From positions 1 through 64,000 of the forward strand of contig SUXS01000005.1 of assembly GCA_015060865.1 (NCBI GenBank): a stretch of 64,000 nucleotides of DNA, written 5' to 3'. Of this stretch, positions 25,301 through 32,278 are shown one piece after another (positions within the stretch are counted from its first letter, which is position 1; every line of letters begins with the position of its first letter). A program made the translations under genes and the position numbers. The notes below the pieces were generated by a model. It made no database searches and was not told where the DNA came from. It saw only the letters and a list, made by a program, of their open reading frames with translations. Source of the stretch: Bacteroidales bacterium. Lineage in GTDB: Bacteria > Bacteroidota > Bacteroidia > Bacteroidales > Bacteroidaceae.

Positions 25301-25355
25301 GGAATAAAAAACAAACAAGTTTGTTTTGTTCTCCGCTCGGCTTGTTGTACCTTTG
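25301..25355 (+). promoter_or_regulatory. Extended promoter module of the chromate transporter
   Basis: TTG (25326-25328), 19 bases, TACCTTTG (25348-25355). The inverted repeat AAAACAAAC-AA-GTTTGTTTT (25308-25327) ends at the -33 element. 49 of 55 bases match the dnaX module at 12689-12743. Confidence 0.8.
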
Positions 25356-25381
25356 CACTCGCAAAAGACAATAGGATATTT

Positions 25382-25951
25382 ATGATAAGCCTTTGGCAGA
25401 TATTCCTCGTATTCGGAAAGATTGGTGCCTTCACCATTGGCGGTGGCATTCCCATGATAGCGGCGATAAAGAGCGAGCTCGTGCAGCGCGGATGGCTGGG
25501 CGATGAAGATTTTGTAGACATCATCACCTTGGCACAGACGGCACCCGGACTCTTTGCCGTCAACATCTCTATCCTTACCGGTCACCGTCTACGCGGCACC
25601 AAGGGCAGTGTGGTGGCTACCATTGCCAGCTGCTTGCCCCCCTTTCTTATCATCCTGCTGGTGGCGATGTTCTTTACCAGTTATAAGGATAATCCTTATA
25701 TCATCAAGGCCTTCAAGGGCATCCGTCCCGTCGTGGTAGCCCTCATTGGTGTGCCCATGATCGACATGCTCAAGGCTACTAAGATGCGTTGGTGGTCGTG
25801 GATAGTCTGGATAGCGTCGATGGCGCTTGTGTGCCTTCTCAGTGTGTCGCCTATATATATCTTGATATGTGTCATCGTCGTTGCCGCCTTCATCAGTTGG
25901 TACAATGGACGGCAGACAACAGACAATGGACAACGGACAACTCATAATTAA
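25382..25951 (+). CDS. Chromate transporter, first half-size subunit
   Basis: 189-residue membrane protein of the CHR family. The N-terminal WQIFLVFGKIGAFTIGGG and the ITLAQTAPGLFAVNISILTG segment are typical of the domain, followed by about five hydrophobic segments. Half-size CHR proteins work as pairs; the partner is encoded 25 bases downstream. The actual substrate (chromate, sulfate or another anion) cannot be told from sequence. The last residues (GRQTTDNGQRTTHN) are coded by the repeat string gacaacagacaatgg, so a spread of intergenic repeat DNA seems to have lengthened the C-terminus. Confidence 0.88.
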   Translation: MISLWQIFLVFGKIGAFTIGGGIPMIAAIKSELVQRGWLGDEDFVDIITLAQTAPGLFAVNISILTGHRLRGTKGSVVATIASCLPPFLIILLVAMFFTSYKDNPYIIKAFKGIRPVVVALIGVPMIDMLKATKMRWWSWIVWIASMALVCLLSVSPIYILICVIVVAAFISWYNGRQTTDNGQRTTHN

Positions 25952-25976
25952 TAATTCATAATTCGGGATTAATATT

Positions 25977-26525
25977 ATGATATACGTAGAGTTGTTTCTG
26001 ACCTTTTTCCTCATCGGCATGTTCACCATCGGTGGTGGCTATGCCATGCTTTCGCTCATCCAGAACCAGGTGGTCACGGTGCACGGCTGGATTGACGACA
26101 CTACCTTTACCGACATTGTTGCCATCTCGCAGATGACCCCAGGGCCTATCGGCATCAACTCGGCCACCTACATCGGCTACGAAGTGCTGGCCAAGGCCGG
26201 AGCGTCAGAGTTCATGAGCGTTCTCGGCTCGTTCACCGCTACCTTTGCCGTGGTGCTGCCCTCGTTCATTATCGTGCTGCTGCTTGCCAAGGTCTATGCC
26301 CACTGGAAAGATCACCCCATCTTCCGTGGTGTGATGAGTGGGCTCCGTCCCGCTGTGCTGGGTCTCATTGGTACCGCTGCCCTCAGCCTCGCTACACCCG
26401 AGAACTTCATCGACTGGAAGAGCTTTGTCATCTGCATCGTTGCCTTCATCGCGCTGTACCTCAAGAAACTCGGTCCCTTCTCCGTAATAGGTTTAGGAGC
26501 TTTGGTGGGGCTGGTGGTATATTAG
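25977..26525 (+). CDS. Chromate transporter, second half-size subunit
   Basis: 182-residue membrane protein, second half of the CHR pair. It begins IYVELFLTFFLIGMFTIGGG and has the signature AISQMTPGPIGINSATYIG (about 58-76), followed by hydrophobic helices to the end (GLGALVGLVVY). It is homologous to its upstream partner, with the two expected to sit in opposite membrane orientations as antiparallel dimers. The 25-base gap between the genes is an A/T-rich repeat (ataattaataattcataatt). Confidence 0.88.
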   Translation: MIYVELFLTFFLIGMFTIGGGYAMLSLIQNQVVTVHGWIDDTTFTDIVAISQMTPGPIGINSATYIGYEVLAKAGASEFMSVLGSFTATFAVVLPSFIIVLLLAKVYAHWKDHPIFRGVMSGLRPAVLGLIGTAALSLATPENFIDWKSFVICIVAFIALYLKKLGPFSVIGLGALVGLVVY

Positions 26526-26562
26526 ACTTACGTATTTAATACTGGCAGCCCTCCATATATGC

Positions 26563-26665
26563 TTGGTGCATTTGCAGGAAACGGCATATCTTTGTAACTT
26601 CCTACGTTTATCGCGGGTTATTTTATAAAACATCCCTACCTCTCCCTCGAGGGAAGGAGAGGCTG
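26563..26665 (+). promoter_or_regulatory. Orphan promoter followed by a hairpin; candidate small RNA
   Basis: TTG (26563-26565), 21 bases, TATCTTTG (26587-26594), with no gene downstream on this strand. About 50 bases later the perfect palindrome TCCCTCGAGGGA (26643-26654) is flanked by CTC/GAG. No T-run follows, so a terminator is not sure. The hairpin may instead serve the convergent chromate and HU genes. Confidence 0.35.
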
Positions 26666-26689
26666 GGTGTCTGTCATCGCAATCGCAGC

Positions 26690-27325
26690 TTACGCCTTCC
26701 GTTTATACAATCCCTTGGCAATGTCGCTCTTCTCAAGGCGGCCATCGGCAAGCATGTCTGCTATATGTCGGCGTGCCGTGCTCAGGCTGCATCGGCACAG
26801 CATGGCATAGTTGCGCACGGTGATGTACTCGTGTTGGGCGAAGTAGCTGTCCAAAGCTGCGGTGAGCGCATCGTCAGCAAGCGGCTGCTTCACCACGCCG
26901 TCCCATTCAAAGGCGAGTCCCGAGATTTGCTGCGCGAGATTCTTCGAGGGGCGGAAGGTGACACCCTTGGCCACGATCTCCGTGTTGCGCAGTTCCTCAT
27001 CGGCACTCTTGCGCGTAGCCGTGCCCACCTCGAGCGACAGTGTGCCCAGGTTGCCCAGCGACACGCGATGCCCCTGCATGAGCGCATCTACTATCTCACC
27101 CTCCAGTGCACGCCATGCTGCTATCACATCCGTGTCGGTGAGGCTCATGGCATCGTTGATGTTTGCTGCCATATCCTTCACCTCCACGCTCTGTGGGTTG
27201 GCCACGGTCACGCGTATGCCCCATAGCTCGCCTGTCTCTGTACCATTGCGCAAGCAACGTCGTGTGCCACGACACTTGATAGTTCCGTAGCCTGTCTTCA
27301 TCCTTGTGTTTCGTTTCTTTGCCAT
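26690..27325 (-). CDS. HU-like DNA-binding protein with C-terminal winged helix
   Basis: 211 residues from the ATG at 27325; the earlier in-frame ATG (27427) would read through the iteron region and is rejected. Residues about 1-130 resemble the HU-related family of Bacteroidetes (VSLGNLGTLSLEVGT and the arm-proximal VTFRPSKNLAQQI), and about 150-211 form a helix-turn-helix or winged helix (ITVRNYAMLCRCSLSTARRH, IADMLADGRLEKS). The combination suggests a sequence-specific architectural protein. Four 22-bp iterons lie 77-154 bases upstream of its start, and a long gene-free repeat region lies beyond. Function is unknown; control of replication, of mobile DNA or of its own promoter are options. 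Confidence 0.75.
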   Translation of the reverse strand: MAKKRNTRMKTGYGTIKCRGTRRCLRNGTETGELWGIRVTVANPQSVEVKDMAANINDAMSLTDTDVIAAWRALEGEIVDALMQGHRVSLGNLGTLSLEVGTATRKSADEELRNTEIVAKGVTFRPSKNLAQQISGLAFEWDGVVKQPLADDALTAALDSYFAQHEYITVRNYAMLCRCSLSTARRHIADMLADGRLEKSDIAKGLYKRKA

Positions 27326-27401
27326 AAATTTCTGATGATAGTTTTCTTTTCTAAAAATCTTCGGTCTCTTTTCGTAAAACCAGCGGTCCCAAATCACTGT
27401 T

Positions 27402-27489
27402 TCATCGCGATGACACCTACACGCCATCGCAATGACTCTATCACGTCACCGCGATGACTTACATACACCATCGCGATAACACGGCCTAG
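27402..27489. repeat. Four 22-bp iterons with ATCGCGAT core
   Basis: Direct repeats start at 27402, 27424, 27446 and 27468, exactly 22 bp apart. The 12-base cores are TCATCGCGATGA (perfect palindrome), CCATCGCAATGA, TCACCGCGATGA and CCATCGCGATAA, and the linkers share ACACCTACACG-like sequence. The spacing puts all cores on one DNA face. Confidence 0.85.
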
Positions 27490-27570
27490 TGGCAATACAC
27501 TGTAAAGATAATAAAAAGTTCCATTTTGTGCAATAGCACCGCCCATTTTTCTTCAAGGCCAAAGCACACA

Positions 27571-27713
27571 TTCTGCCACAATGCCACTTCTGCCACGTGT
27601 TTTCATAGAGGAAATATGTATTAAAAAATAATTAATTAGGTAGCGTGTATGTATATAATTATTTATTTTTTTCCTACATACGCTCGTACATTTATGTGGC
27701 AGTGGCGGCAGAA
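27571..27713. repeat. Inverted-repeat element A (TGCCAC arms)
   Basis: The left arm (27571-27598) has three TGCCAC hexamers; the right arm (27695-27713) is their inverted form (tgtggcagtggcggcagaa). Inside are AAAAAATAATTAATTA (27623-27638) and TAATTATTTATTT (27656-27668), and GTAGCGTGTATGTA faces TACATACGCT. Confidence 0.75.
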
Positions 27714-27768
27714 ACGACATAAAACAGGGGTGTTTTGCTATCTCTAACTTTGCAATTTGCTTATTTTT

Positions 27769-27912
27769 GGTGACAGATGACACTTGTGACGCTTATTATA
27801 TACGAGTAGTAAGAAAAAAAATAATTAATTACTATGCATGCTATATATAGAATTAATTATTTATTTGCATAATAATCTATGAAAACATCTGTCACAAGTG
27901 TCATCTGTCACC
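27769..27912. repeat. Inverted-repeat element B (TGACA/TGTCA arms)
   Basis: Perfect 22-bp arms at 27769-27790 and 27891-27912 (core TGACAGATGACACTTGTGAC) around 100 bases. The interior has the same AAAAAATAATTAATTA (27816-27831) and TAATTATTTATTT (27854-27866) blocks as element A. Confidence 0.85.
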
Positions 27913-27996
27913 GTTTGCGCTTTGAATGAACACCCACTTTCGTCACGGCTGATTTGTAATCGGCCGTTATCGAATATCAGGAAGACAAAAGGACAT

Positions 27997-28392
27997 GAAA
28001 GTGCCAAAACTTCTGGCGTGGCACTTTGACAAAATAATGAGTAACAAATAGTTAAGGTGCTCAAAGTGCCAAATGGCACTTTCTTTAACTGTTTTTCCGT
28101 ACACTTACATATAAAACATTGATAATTAGCTCCATCAGCACTATACATATAAAAGACCAATTCCACCAAACGGCCCCATCAAGGCAGTTGGGATAGTCCA
28201 TATCGACGCATGCCACTGCGTATCTCGATGGAAGGCGACAGAAACCGCTGTTTATCAATTTATAAAGCAAGCACAAAGCACCAAATGTACGGAAAAACAA
28301 CTATAGAAAGTGCCAAATGGCACTTTCTACCTATCAATTCACTGATTCAGTGATAGAAACGAAAGTGCCACAAGGAAAATTATGGCACTTTC
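27997..28392. repeat. Mirror-symmetric element C (GTGCCA/TGGCAC arms)
   Basis: Four pairs of AAAGTGCCA/TGGCACTTT are arranged symmetrically: loose 32-base pairs at both ends (27997-28028 and 28361-28392) and tight palindromes AAAGTGCCAAATGGCACTTT inside (28063-28082 and 28307-28326). Between them GTTTTTCCGTACA (28091-28103) faces TGTACGGAAAAAC (28286-28298). No convincing gene is inside. Confidence 0.85.
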
Positions 28393-28457
28393 AACCTCGG
28401 CAGGAATTCCTCTATGAATGAATAGTCGAAACGAAGAGGAGAAAAGAAAGTACTTCT

Positions 28458-29135
28458 TTATCCTCTCACCAAGAAGTCTATAGCAAGATCCACCAATAGA
28501 GATATGCCTGTAGCATCACGCTTTGCCTCCTTATCTTTACCGATAGACTTTGCGTATTCTGTCAATATATCGTTTACTATATGCAAGGTTTTGTTTAGCG
28601 GCTTGTCCACCGGTTTATGATTGATGGCGAGATCTACTGTTTTTATAGCCAACTTGGCCTTATTATACTTGTCGAAGTCTGCATCTGAGTTCATTTCAGC
28701 AAACTTCATGGCATAGTCCAATACTGAAATAAAATCAGACACCTTAAGTTGACGCTCCTGCCCATCATGCCCTTTCTCTTCATAGAGCACCGTGCTTCTT
28801 TGCAATGGCTCGGGCGTGAAGAACAGCATCTGCACCGCATAGGGCGCGATGGGAGAGGAGAAATTGCTTCTCATGCGTTCGTTGATTACCTCAGCACAGA
28901 ACCGTAGGTTAAGGTCAAGGTCCAAGTCGGTGAATTGACAGACATCCTTGTAAATGACAAAGACGCCTTGATTCTTCAGCTCATTCCATCTGGCATATAC
29001 CTCCGTTGCCAATCCTTGGACGTGAGATACGGCATACACATATGCCCCTTCTCTGCTCCTTCTGTCGCCTTTTACCAATGCTCTTTGAATCTGAAGCTGA
29101 CTTTCCTCCAATTGTTCTATGAGTTCTTTTTCCAT
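28458..29135 (-). CDS. Hypothetical protein, 225 aa
   Basis: Not recognised. A soluble, helical protein without signal peptide or membrane segment. It starts MEKELIEQLEESQLQIQRAL (possible coiled coil) and has a middle part FTDLDLDLNLRFCAEVINERM and a Lys-rich C-terminal half ending in LLVDLAIDFLVRG. It lies next to the repeat elements A-C and upstream of the restriction island, in a region that looks accessory. No nuclease, helicase or toxin motif is visible. The start at 29135 is the first ATG of the open frame. Confidence 0.65.
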   Translation of the reverse strand: MEKELIEQLEESQLQIQRALVKGDRRSREGAYVYAVSHVQGLATEVYARWNELKNQGVFVIYKDVCQFTDLDLDLNLRFCAEVINERMRSNFSSPIAPYAVQMLFFTPEPLQRSTVLYEEKGHDGQERQLKVSDFISVLDYAMKFAEMNSDADFDKYNKAKLAIKTVDLAINHKPVDKPLNKTLHIVNDILTEYAKSIGKDKEAKRDATGISLLVDLAIDFLVRG

Positions 29136-29505
29136 AGTCTTGTTTGTTCGGTTAAAAATTATAAACGAACAACAACATTGTTTTGGGAATGTTCACATTA
29201 CAGGATGTTCTCCCGAAAAGATGGAGGAAAGACCTACACTCCTTCTCAAGCCCCGATAGGGAGGTGGCTTTCGTCTACGTTCACAGTCCTCGTCATCGTT
29301 CATCTTTAATCTTTCATCGTTAATCACAAATCGTTGACTTTGGTCCCTGCGGGCATCGACCTTCGGTTCAACGTTCATCGTGGCAACTCCAACGAAGTCA
29401 CTTTTCAAATTTCAATTTTTAATTCGTCCTGTGCACTATTGGCCGTTGTATTATTATGGAGGGGTGAGAACTGATGCAGCAAACTTATATTTTTCAAATA
29501 ATACT
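29136..29505. other. Gene-free stretch with dispersed repeat fragments
   Basis: About 370 bases. It contains short degenerate strings such as catcgttcatctttaatc and gtggcaactccaacgaagtc (29381-29400); the latter recurs in similar form at about 61307-61326. No gene is convincing. Confidence 0.5.
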
Positions 29506-29535
29506 TTGGAAGCATATAGCTTTTTAATAACTTTG
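29506..29535 (+). promoter_or_regulatory. Promoter of the 29569 gene
   Basis: TTG (29506-29508), 19 bases, TAACTTTG (29528-29535). Confidence 0.75.
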
Positions 29536-29568
29536 TGGAAGAGTTATAAACACTAATCTAATAATGCT

Positions 29569-30135
29569 ATGAAGAAGAGTATTTTAGTAATCACTGCTAT
29601 GCTATGCGCCATCACCTGTATAGCCGAAGAGCATCTCAAGTTTAAGGGTATCCCTATCGAAGGCAGCATGAAATCCTTTTGTCAGAAGTTAGAGACTAAA
29701 GGCTACGAGGCTGTTGTCAGCGATGCCAATTCAACATTGTTCAGAGGTGATTTTGCAGGAAGTAACGCTACCATCGGCGTTGTATCTGACGACGATGGAG
29801 AGATTGTGTCTGCTGTGATGGTAATGTTCGATGGTTCAGATGAGTGGAGAGTATTGGTGAATTTATACGATTTTTACAAAGACCTTTACACTCGCAAGTA
29901 TGGAGAGCCCACTAAAATAATCGAAGAAAATCCATCCCGAACTGAATATAATTCTGAACTAATGGCAAAACTGCTTGATAGGACTGCCGTATGGGGCTGC
30001 CTATGGGAGTTACCTGCAGGAGACATAGAAATCAACATAGAAAAAGCAGACGACTTCAATGGGTGGGTGACTATTCGCTATCGCGACACTCAAAACGAGG
30101 AAGCCAAGATACAGAAGTACTTGGAGGATATTTAA
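29569..30135 (+). CDS. Hypothetical exported protein, 188 aa
   Basis: Not recognised as a named family. A Sec signal peptide is clear (MKKSILVITAMLCAITCIAEE, cleavage probably near residue 19-20; the Cys17 context ITCIAE is not a good lipobox). The mature part reads LKFKGIPIEGSMKSFCQKLETKG at its start (quoted in part: GIPIEGSMKSF), a pattern common in small Bacteroidetes periplasmic proteins of unknown function, then an alpha/beta-looking domain with IGVVSDDDGEIVSAVMVMFD. It has its own good promoter and is followed after 5 bases by a small membrane protein gene, so the two probably form an operon. Confidence 0.7.
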   Translation: MKKSILVITAMLCAITCIAEEHLKFKGIPIEGSMKSFCQKLETKGYEAVVSDANSTLFRGDFAGSNATIGVVSDDDGEIVSAVMVMFDGSDEWRVLVNLYDFYKDLYTRKYGEPTKIIEENPSRTEYNSELMAKLLDRTAVWGCLWELPAGDIEINIEKADDFNGWVTIRYRDTQNEEAKIQKYLEDI

Positions 30136-30140
30136 CAATA

Positions 30141-30578
30141 ATGCAAACACTTAAACATATGAAAAAAGGACTTGTGTTTTTCTTGGGTATGATTGTTGGA
30201 GGAGTATTGACCTTCTTTGTATCTTTATTTCTTCTGTTCATATTCGGCTCTATAAGCCAGTCGGAGTCTGCCGAAGAGAAGAAATCTCCTCTTACACTGT
30301 TTGAACAGCCTGCGGACATTATCGAAACAGCCTCGTTTGAGGTGCAGGAAGTGCTTCCTGATGGCAATGCAATAGCAATGACTCAGCATCACAGCGTTGA
30401 AGGGTATTACACCGACCCCACAGTTCTTCTTCTTGCTGAGGAGAATAGCCCCTACTACGACAAGCAGATTGTGAAAGTCCCCAAAAGTAAATGTGCCTAT
30501 AGAGTAGGGGCATATCAATACGAGCCACATTATGGCGATACAAGAACTTTACCTGTGGTGCGAATAATGGATAAGTAA
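30141..30578 (+). CDS. Hypothetical single-pass membrane protein, 145 aa
   Basis: Unrecognised. From the ATG at 30141 (or 30159, six codons later, which gives the more usual MKKGLVFFL start) comes one hydrophobic segment, FFLGMIVGGVLTFFVSLFLL, then a soluble domain (about 45-145) with EVQEVLPDGNAIA and YYDKQIVKVPKSKCAYRVG, which looks like a small beta-rich fold. The protein is probably anchored in the inner membrane with the domain outside. It is coupled to the upstream exported protein gene (5-base gap) and followed by a terminator. Confidence 0.65.
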   Translation: MQTLKHMKKGLVFFLGMIVGGVLTFFVSLFLLFIFGSISQSESAEEKKSPLTLFEQPADIIETASFEVQEVLPDGNAIAMTQHHSVEGYYTDPTVLLLAEENSPYYDKQIVKVPKSKCAYRVGAYQYEPHYGDTRTLPVVRIMDK

Positions 30579-30597
30579 AGGAATAAGCATATCAGAT

Positions 30598-30632
30598 GAG
30601 AGTGGGAAGTCAGCTTCTCACTCTTTTTTTAC
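30598..30632 (+). terminator. Rho-independent terminator before the restriction island
   Basis: Stem GAGAGTGGGAAG/CTTCTCACTCT (30598-30609 with 30614-30625, two G-T pairs), loop TCAG, then TTTTTTT. Confidence 0.85.
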
Positions 30633-30643
30633 CCTAACTCAAT

Positions 30644-30719
30644 TGTTGCAACATTTTACAACATGCTAACTTTAGTATGTTGCAACAGCTCTTTATACTC
30701 CCTACATTTGCATACTAAA
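30644..30719 (+). promoter_or_regulatory. Promoter and double palindromic operator of the restriction-modification operon
   Basis: The palindrome TGTTGCAACA occurs twice (30644-30653 and 30678-30687), centres 34 bp apart. The second copy contains the -33 TTG (30680-30682), which is 20 bases before TACATTTG (30703-30710). In addition TTTAGTATG (30671-30679) faces CATACTAAA (30711-30719) across the promoter. This looks like a site for the controller protein encoded next. Confidence 0.75.
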
Positions 30720-30731
30720 AGTTTCCATACT

Positions 30732-30944
30732 ATGAATGGCAATGAGATACTTGTACGCTTCGGTCAGAACGTGCAGAGAATAAGAAAAGAACAGAACATA
30801 TCACAAGAGAAACTTGCCGAGCTTGCAGGGCTTCACCGCACCTACATAGGCATGATAGAACGTGCCGAGAAGAACATCACCCTGTGCAATATCGAAAAGG
30901 TTGCAAAGGCATTGGGCGTGAAGATTTCGGAGTTGGTGGATTAA
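30732..30944 (+). CDS. Controller (C) protein of the restriction-modification system, XRE family
   Basis: 70-residue helix-turn-helix protein. FGQNVQRIRKEQNISQEKLAELAGLHRTYIGMIERAEKN (quoted in part: ISQEKLAELAGLHRTYIGMI) is the classic XRE/C.BclI-type HTH, and the size equals known C proteins. C proteins activate their own gene and, after a delay, that of the nuclease, so that methylation comes first in a new host. The ATG at 30732 is chosen because an earlier ATG (30663) would overlap the promoter. Two palindromes upstream fit autoregulation. The methyltransferase begins 19 bases after its stop. Confidence 0.85.
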   Translation: MNGNEILVRFGQNVQRIRKEQNISQEKLAELAGLHRTYIGMIERAEKNITLCNIEKVAKALGVKISELVD

Positions 30945-30963
30945 GAAAAAAAGGAGAAAAGGA

Positions 30964-32274
30964 ATGGCAAAGAAAGATACACTCCCAACCATATCGCTGA
31001 CCGAGATGTGCAACGGCAGCAAAGCGAAGATGCAGTACTATGGCCCTAACTCGCTGAACGAGGACGGCACCTATATGCCATTTAGCGAACAGATGGCCAT
31101 CATCTCGCACTATCTCCACAATGAGGGGACTCCCTACGGAAAGACATACAAGAAGAAGGCGCTGGGATTGATGGAAGACATCTACAAAGCCAGATGCAGC
31201 AGCGAGGCCGACAAGGCTGCCGACTTTAATGAGGCACAGCAGTATAGTTTGTTCAACGAACTATACGATATACCCTTCCGCCCAAAGAGTAAAACGAAAT
31301 TTACATTCATAGACCTCTTTGCTGGAATCGGCGGTTTCCGTATAGCCATGCAAAACCTCGGTGGCAAGTGTGTATTCTCTTCCGAGTGGGATGCACAGGC
31401 ACAACGCACCTATCTGCTCAACTATGGCGAAGTTCCCTTTGGTGACATCACCAAGGAGGAGACCAAATCGTTCATCCCCGATAACTTCGACATCTTGTGT
31501 GCTGGCTTTCCCTGTCAGGCCTTTTCACTGGCTGGCAAGCGTAGAGGCTTCGAAGAAACACGCGGAACCCTGTTCTTCGATGTTGCAGAGATTATCCGTC
31601 GCAAGCGTCCTAAAGCATTCTTCTTGGAAAATGTAAAGGGCTTGATGATACACGACAAAGGAAAGACCTTTGAAACAATCCTCAACGTATTGCGCAACGA
31701 CTTGGACTACTATGTGCCCGACCCCGAGATTGTAAACGCCATGAACTTCGGAGTGCCCCAGCATCGTGAGCGCGTATATATCGTAGGTTTCCGCAAGGAC
31801 TTGGGAGTAGAAGAGTTTGCATATCCCACGCCCACAGACAAGACCAAGACATTTGCAGACATCAAAGAGGAGCACGAGGTATCGCCCAAGTATTACCTCT
31901 CCACACAATACCTGCAGACCCTCATTGCACACAAGGAGCGCCATGCATCCAAAGGTAATGGCTTCGGATACGCAATAGTGGAAGACAACGAAGTAGCCAA
32001 TGCTATTGTTGTTGGCGGCATGGGCAGAGAGCGCAATCTTGTGCGCGATGACCGCTTAACAGACTTTACTCCTGTAACCAACATCAAAGGTGAAATAAAT
32101 CGTCAAGGCATACGCCGAATGACTCCACGCGAATGGGCTCGCCTGCAAGGCTTTCCTGACGATTTCATCATCGGTGTAGCTGACGCTTCTGCATATAAGC
32201 AATTCGGCAACTCTGTGGCTGTGCCTGCCATACAGGCTACGGCAGAGAAGATTGTTTTATCATTAAATCTGTAA
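30964..32274 (+). CDS. DNA (cytosine-5) methyltransferase, HpaII-like
   Basis: 436-residue C5-MTase. Motif I TFIDLFAGIGGFRIAM (about 112), motif IV AGFPCQAFSLAG with catalytic Cys, motif VI FFLENVKGL, motif VIII QHRERVYIVGF and motif X YKQFGNSVAVPAI are all intact. The first 105 residues are an extra N-terminal domain. The neighbouring nuclease gene resembles R.HpaII, so CCGG is the probable target, but specificity rests on that neighbour and is inference. It is second in the operon, 4 bases before the nuclease gene. The sequence is less AT-rich than the genes that follow. Confidence 0.93.
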   Translation: MAKKDTLPTISLTEMCNGSKAKMQYYGPNSLNEDGTYMPFSEQMAIISHYLHNEGTPYGKTYKKKALGLMEDIYKARCSSEADKAADFNEAQQYSLFNELYDIPFRPKSKTKFTFIDLFAGIGGFRIAMQNLGGKCVFSSEWDAQAQRTYLLNYGEVPFGDITKEETKSFIPDNFDILCAGFPCQAFSLAGKRRGFEETRGTLFFDVAEIIRRKRPKAFFLENVKGLMIHDKGKTFETILNVLRNDLDYYVPDPEIVNAMNFGVPQHRERVYIVGFRKDLGVEEFAYPTPTDKTKTFADIKEEHEVSPKYYLSTQYLQTLIAHKERHASKGNGFGYAIVEDNEVANAIVVGGMGRERNLVRDDRLTDFTPVTNIKGEINRQGIRRMTPREWARLQGFPDDFIIGVADASAYKQFGNSVAVPAIQATAEKIVLSLNL

Positions 32275-32278
32275 TACT

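Noticed and set aside
27402..27489. Possible CRISPR array
   Set aside because: Units are 22 bp in total with 12-bp cores and only about 10 bases between them, too short for spacers, and no cas gene is nearby.
27861..28300. Short frames inside inverted-repeat elements B and C
   Set aside because: They run through palindromic DNA, have no promoter or conserved pattern, and are better explained as chance openings.
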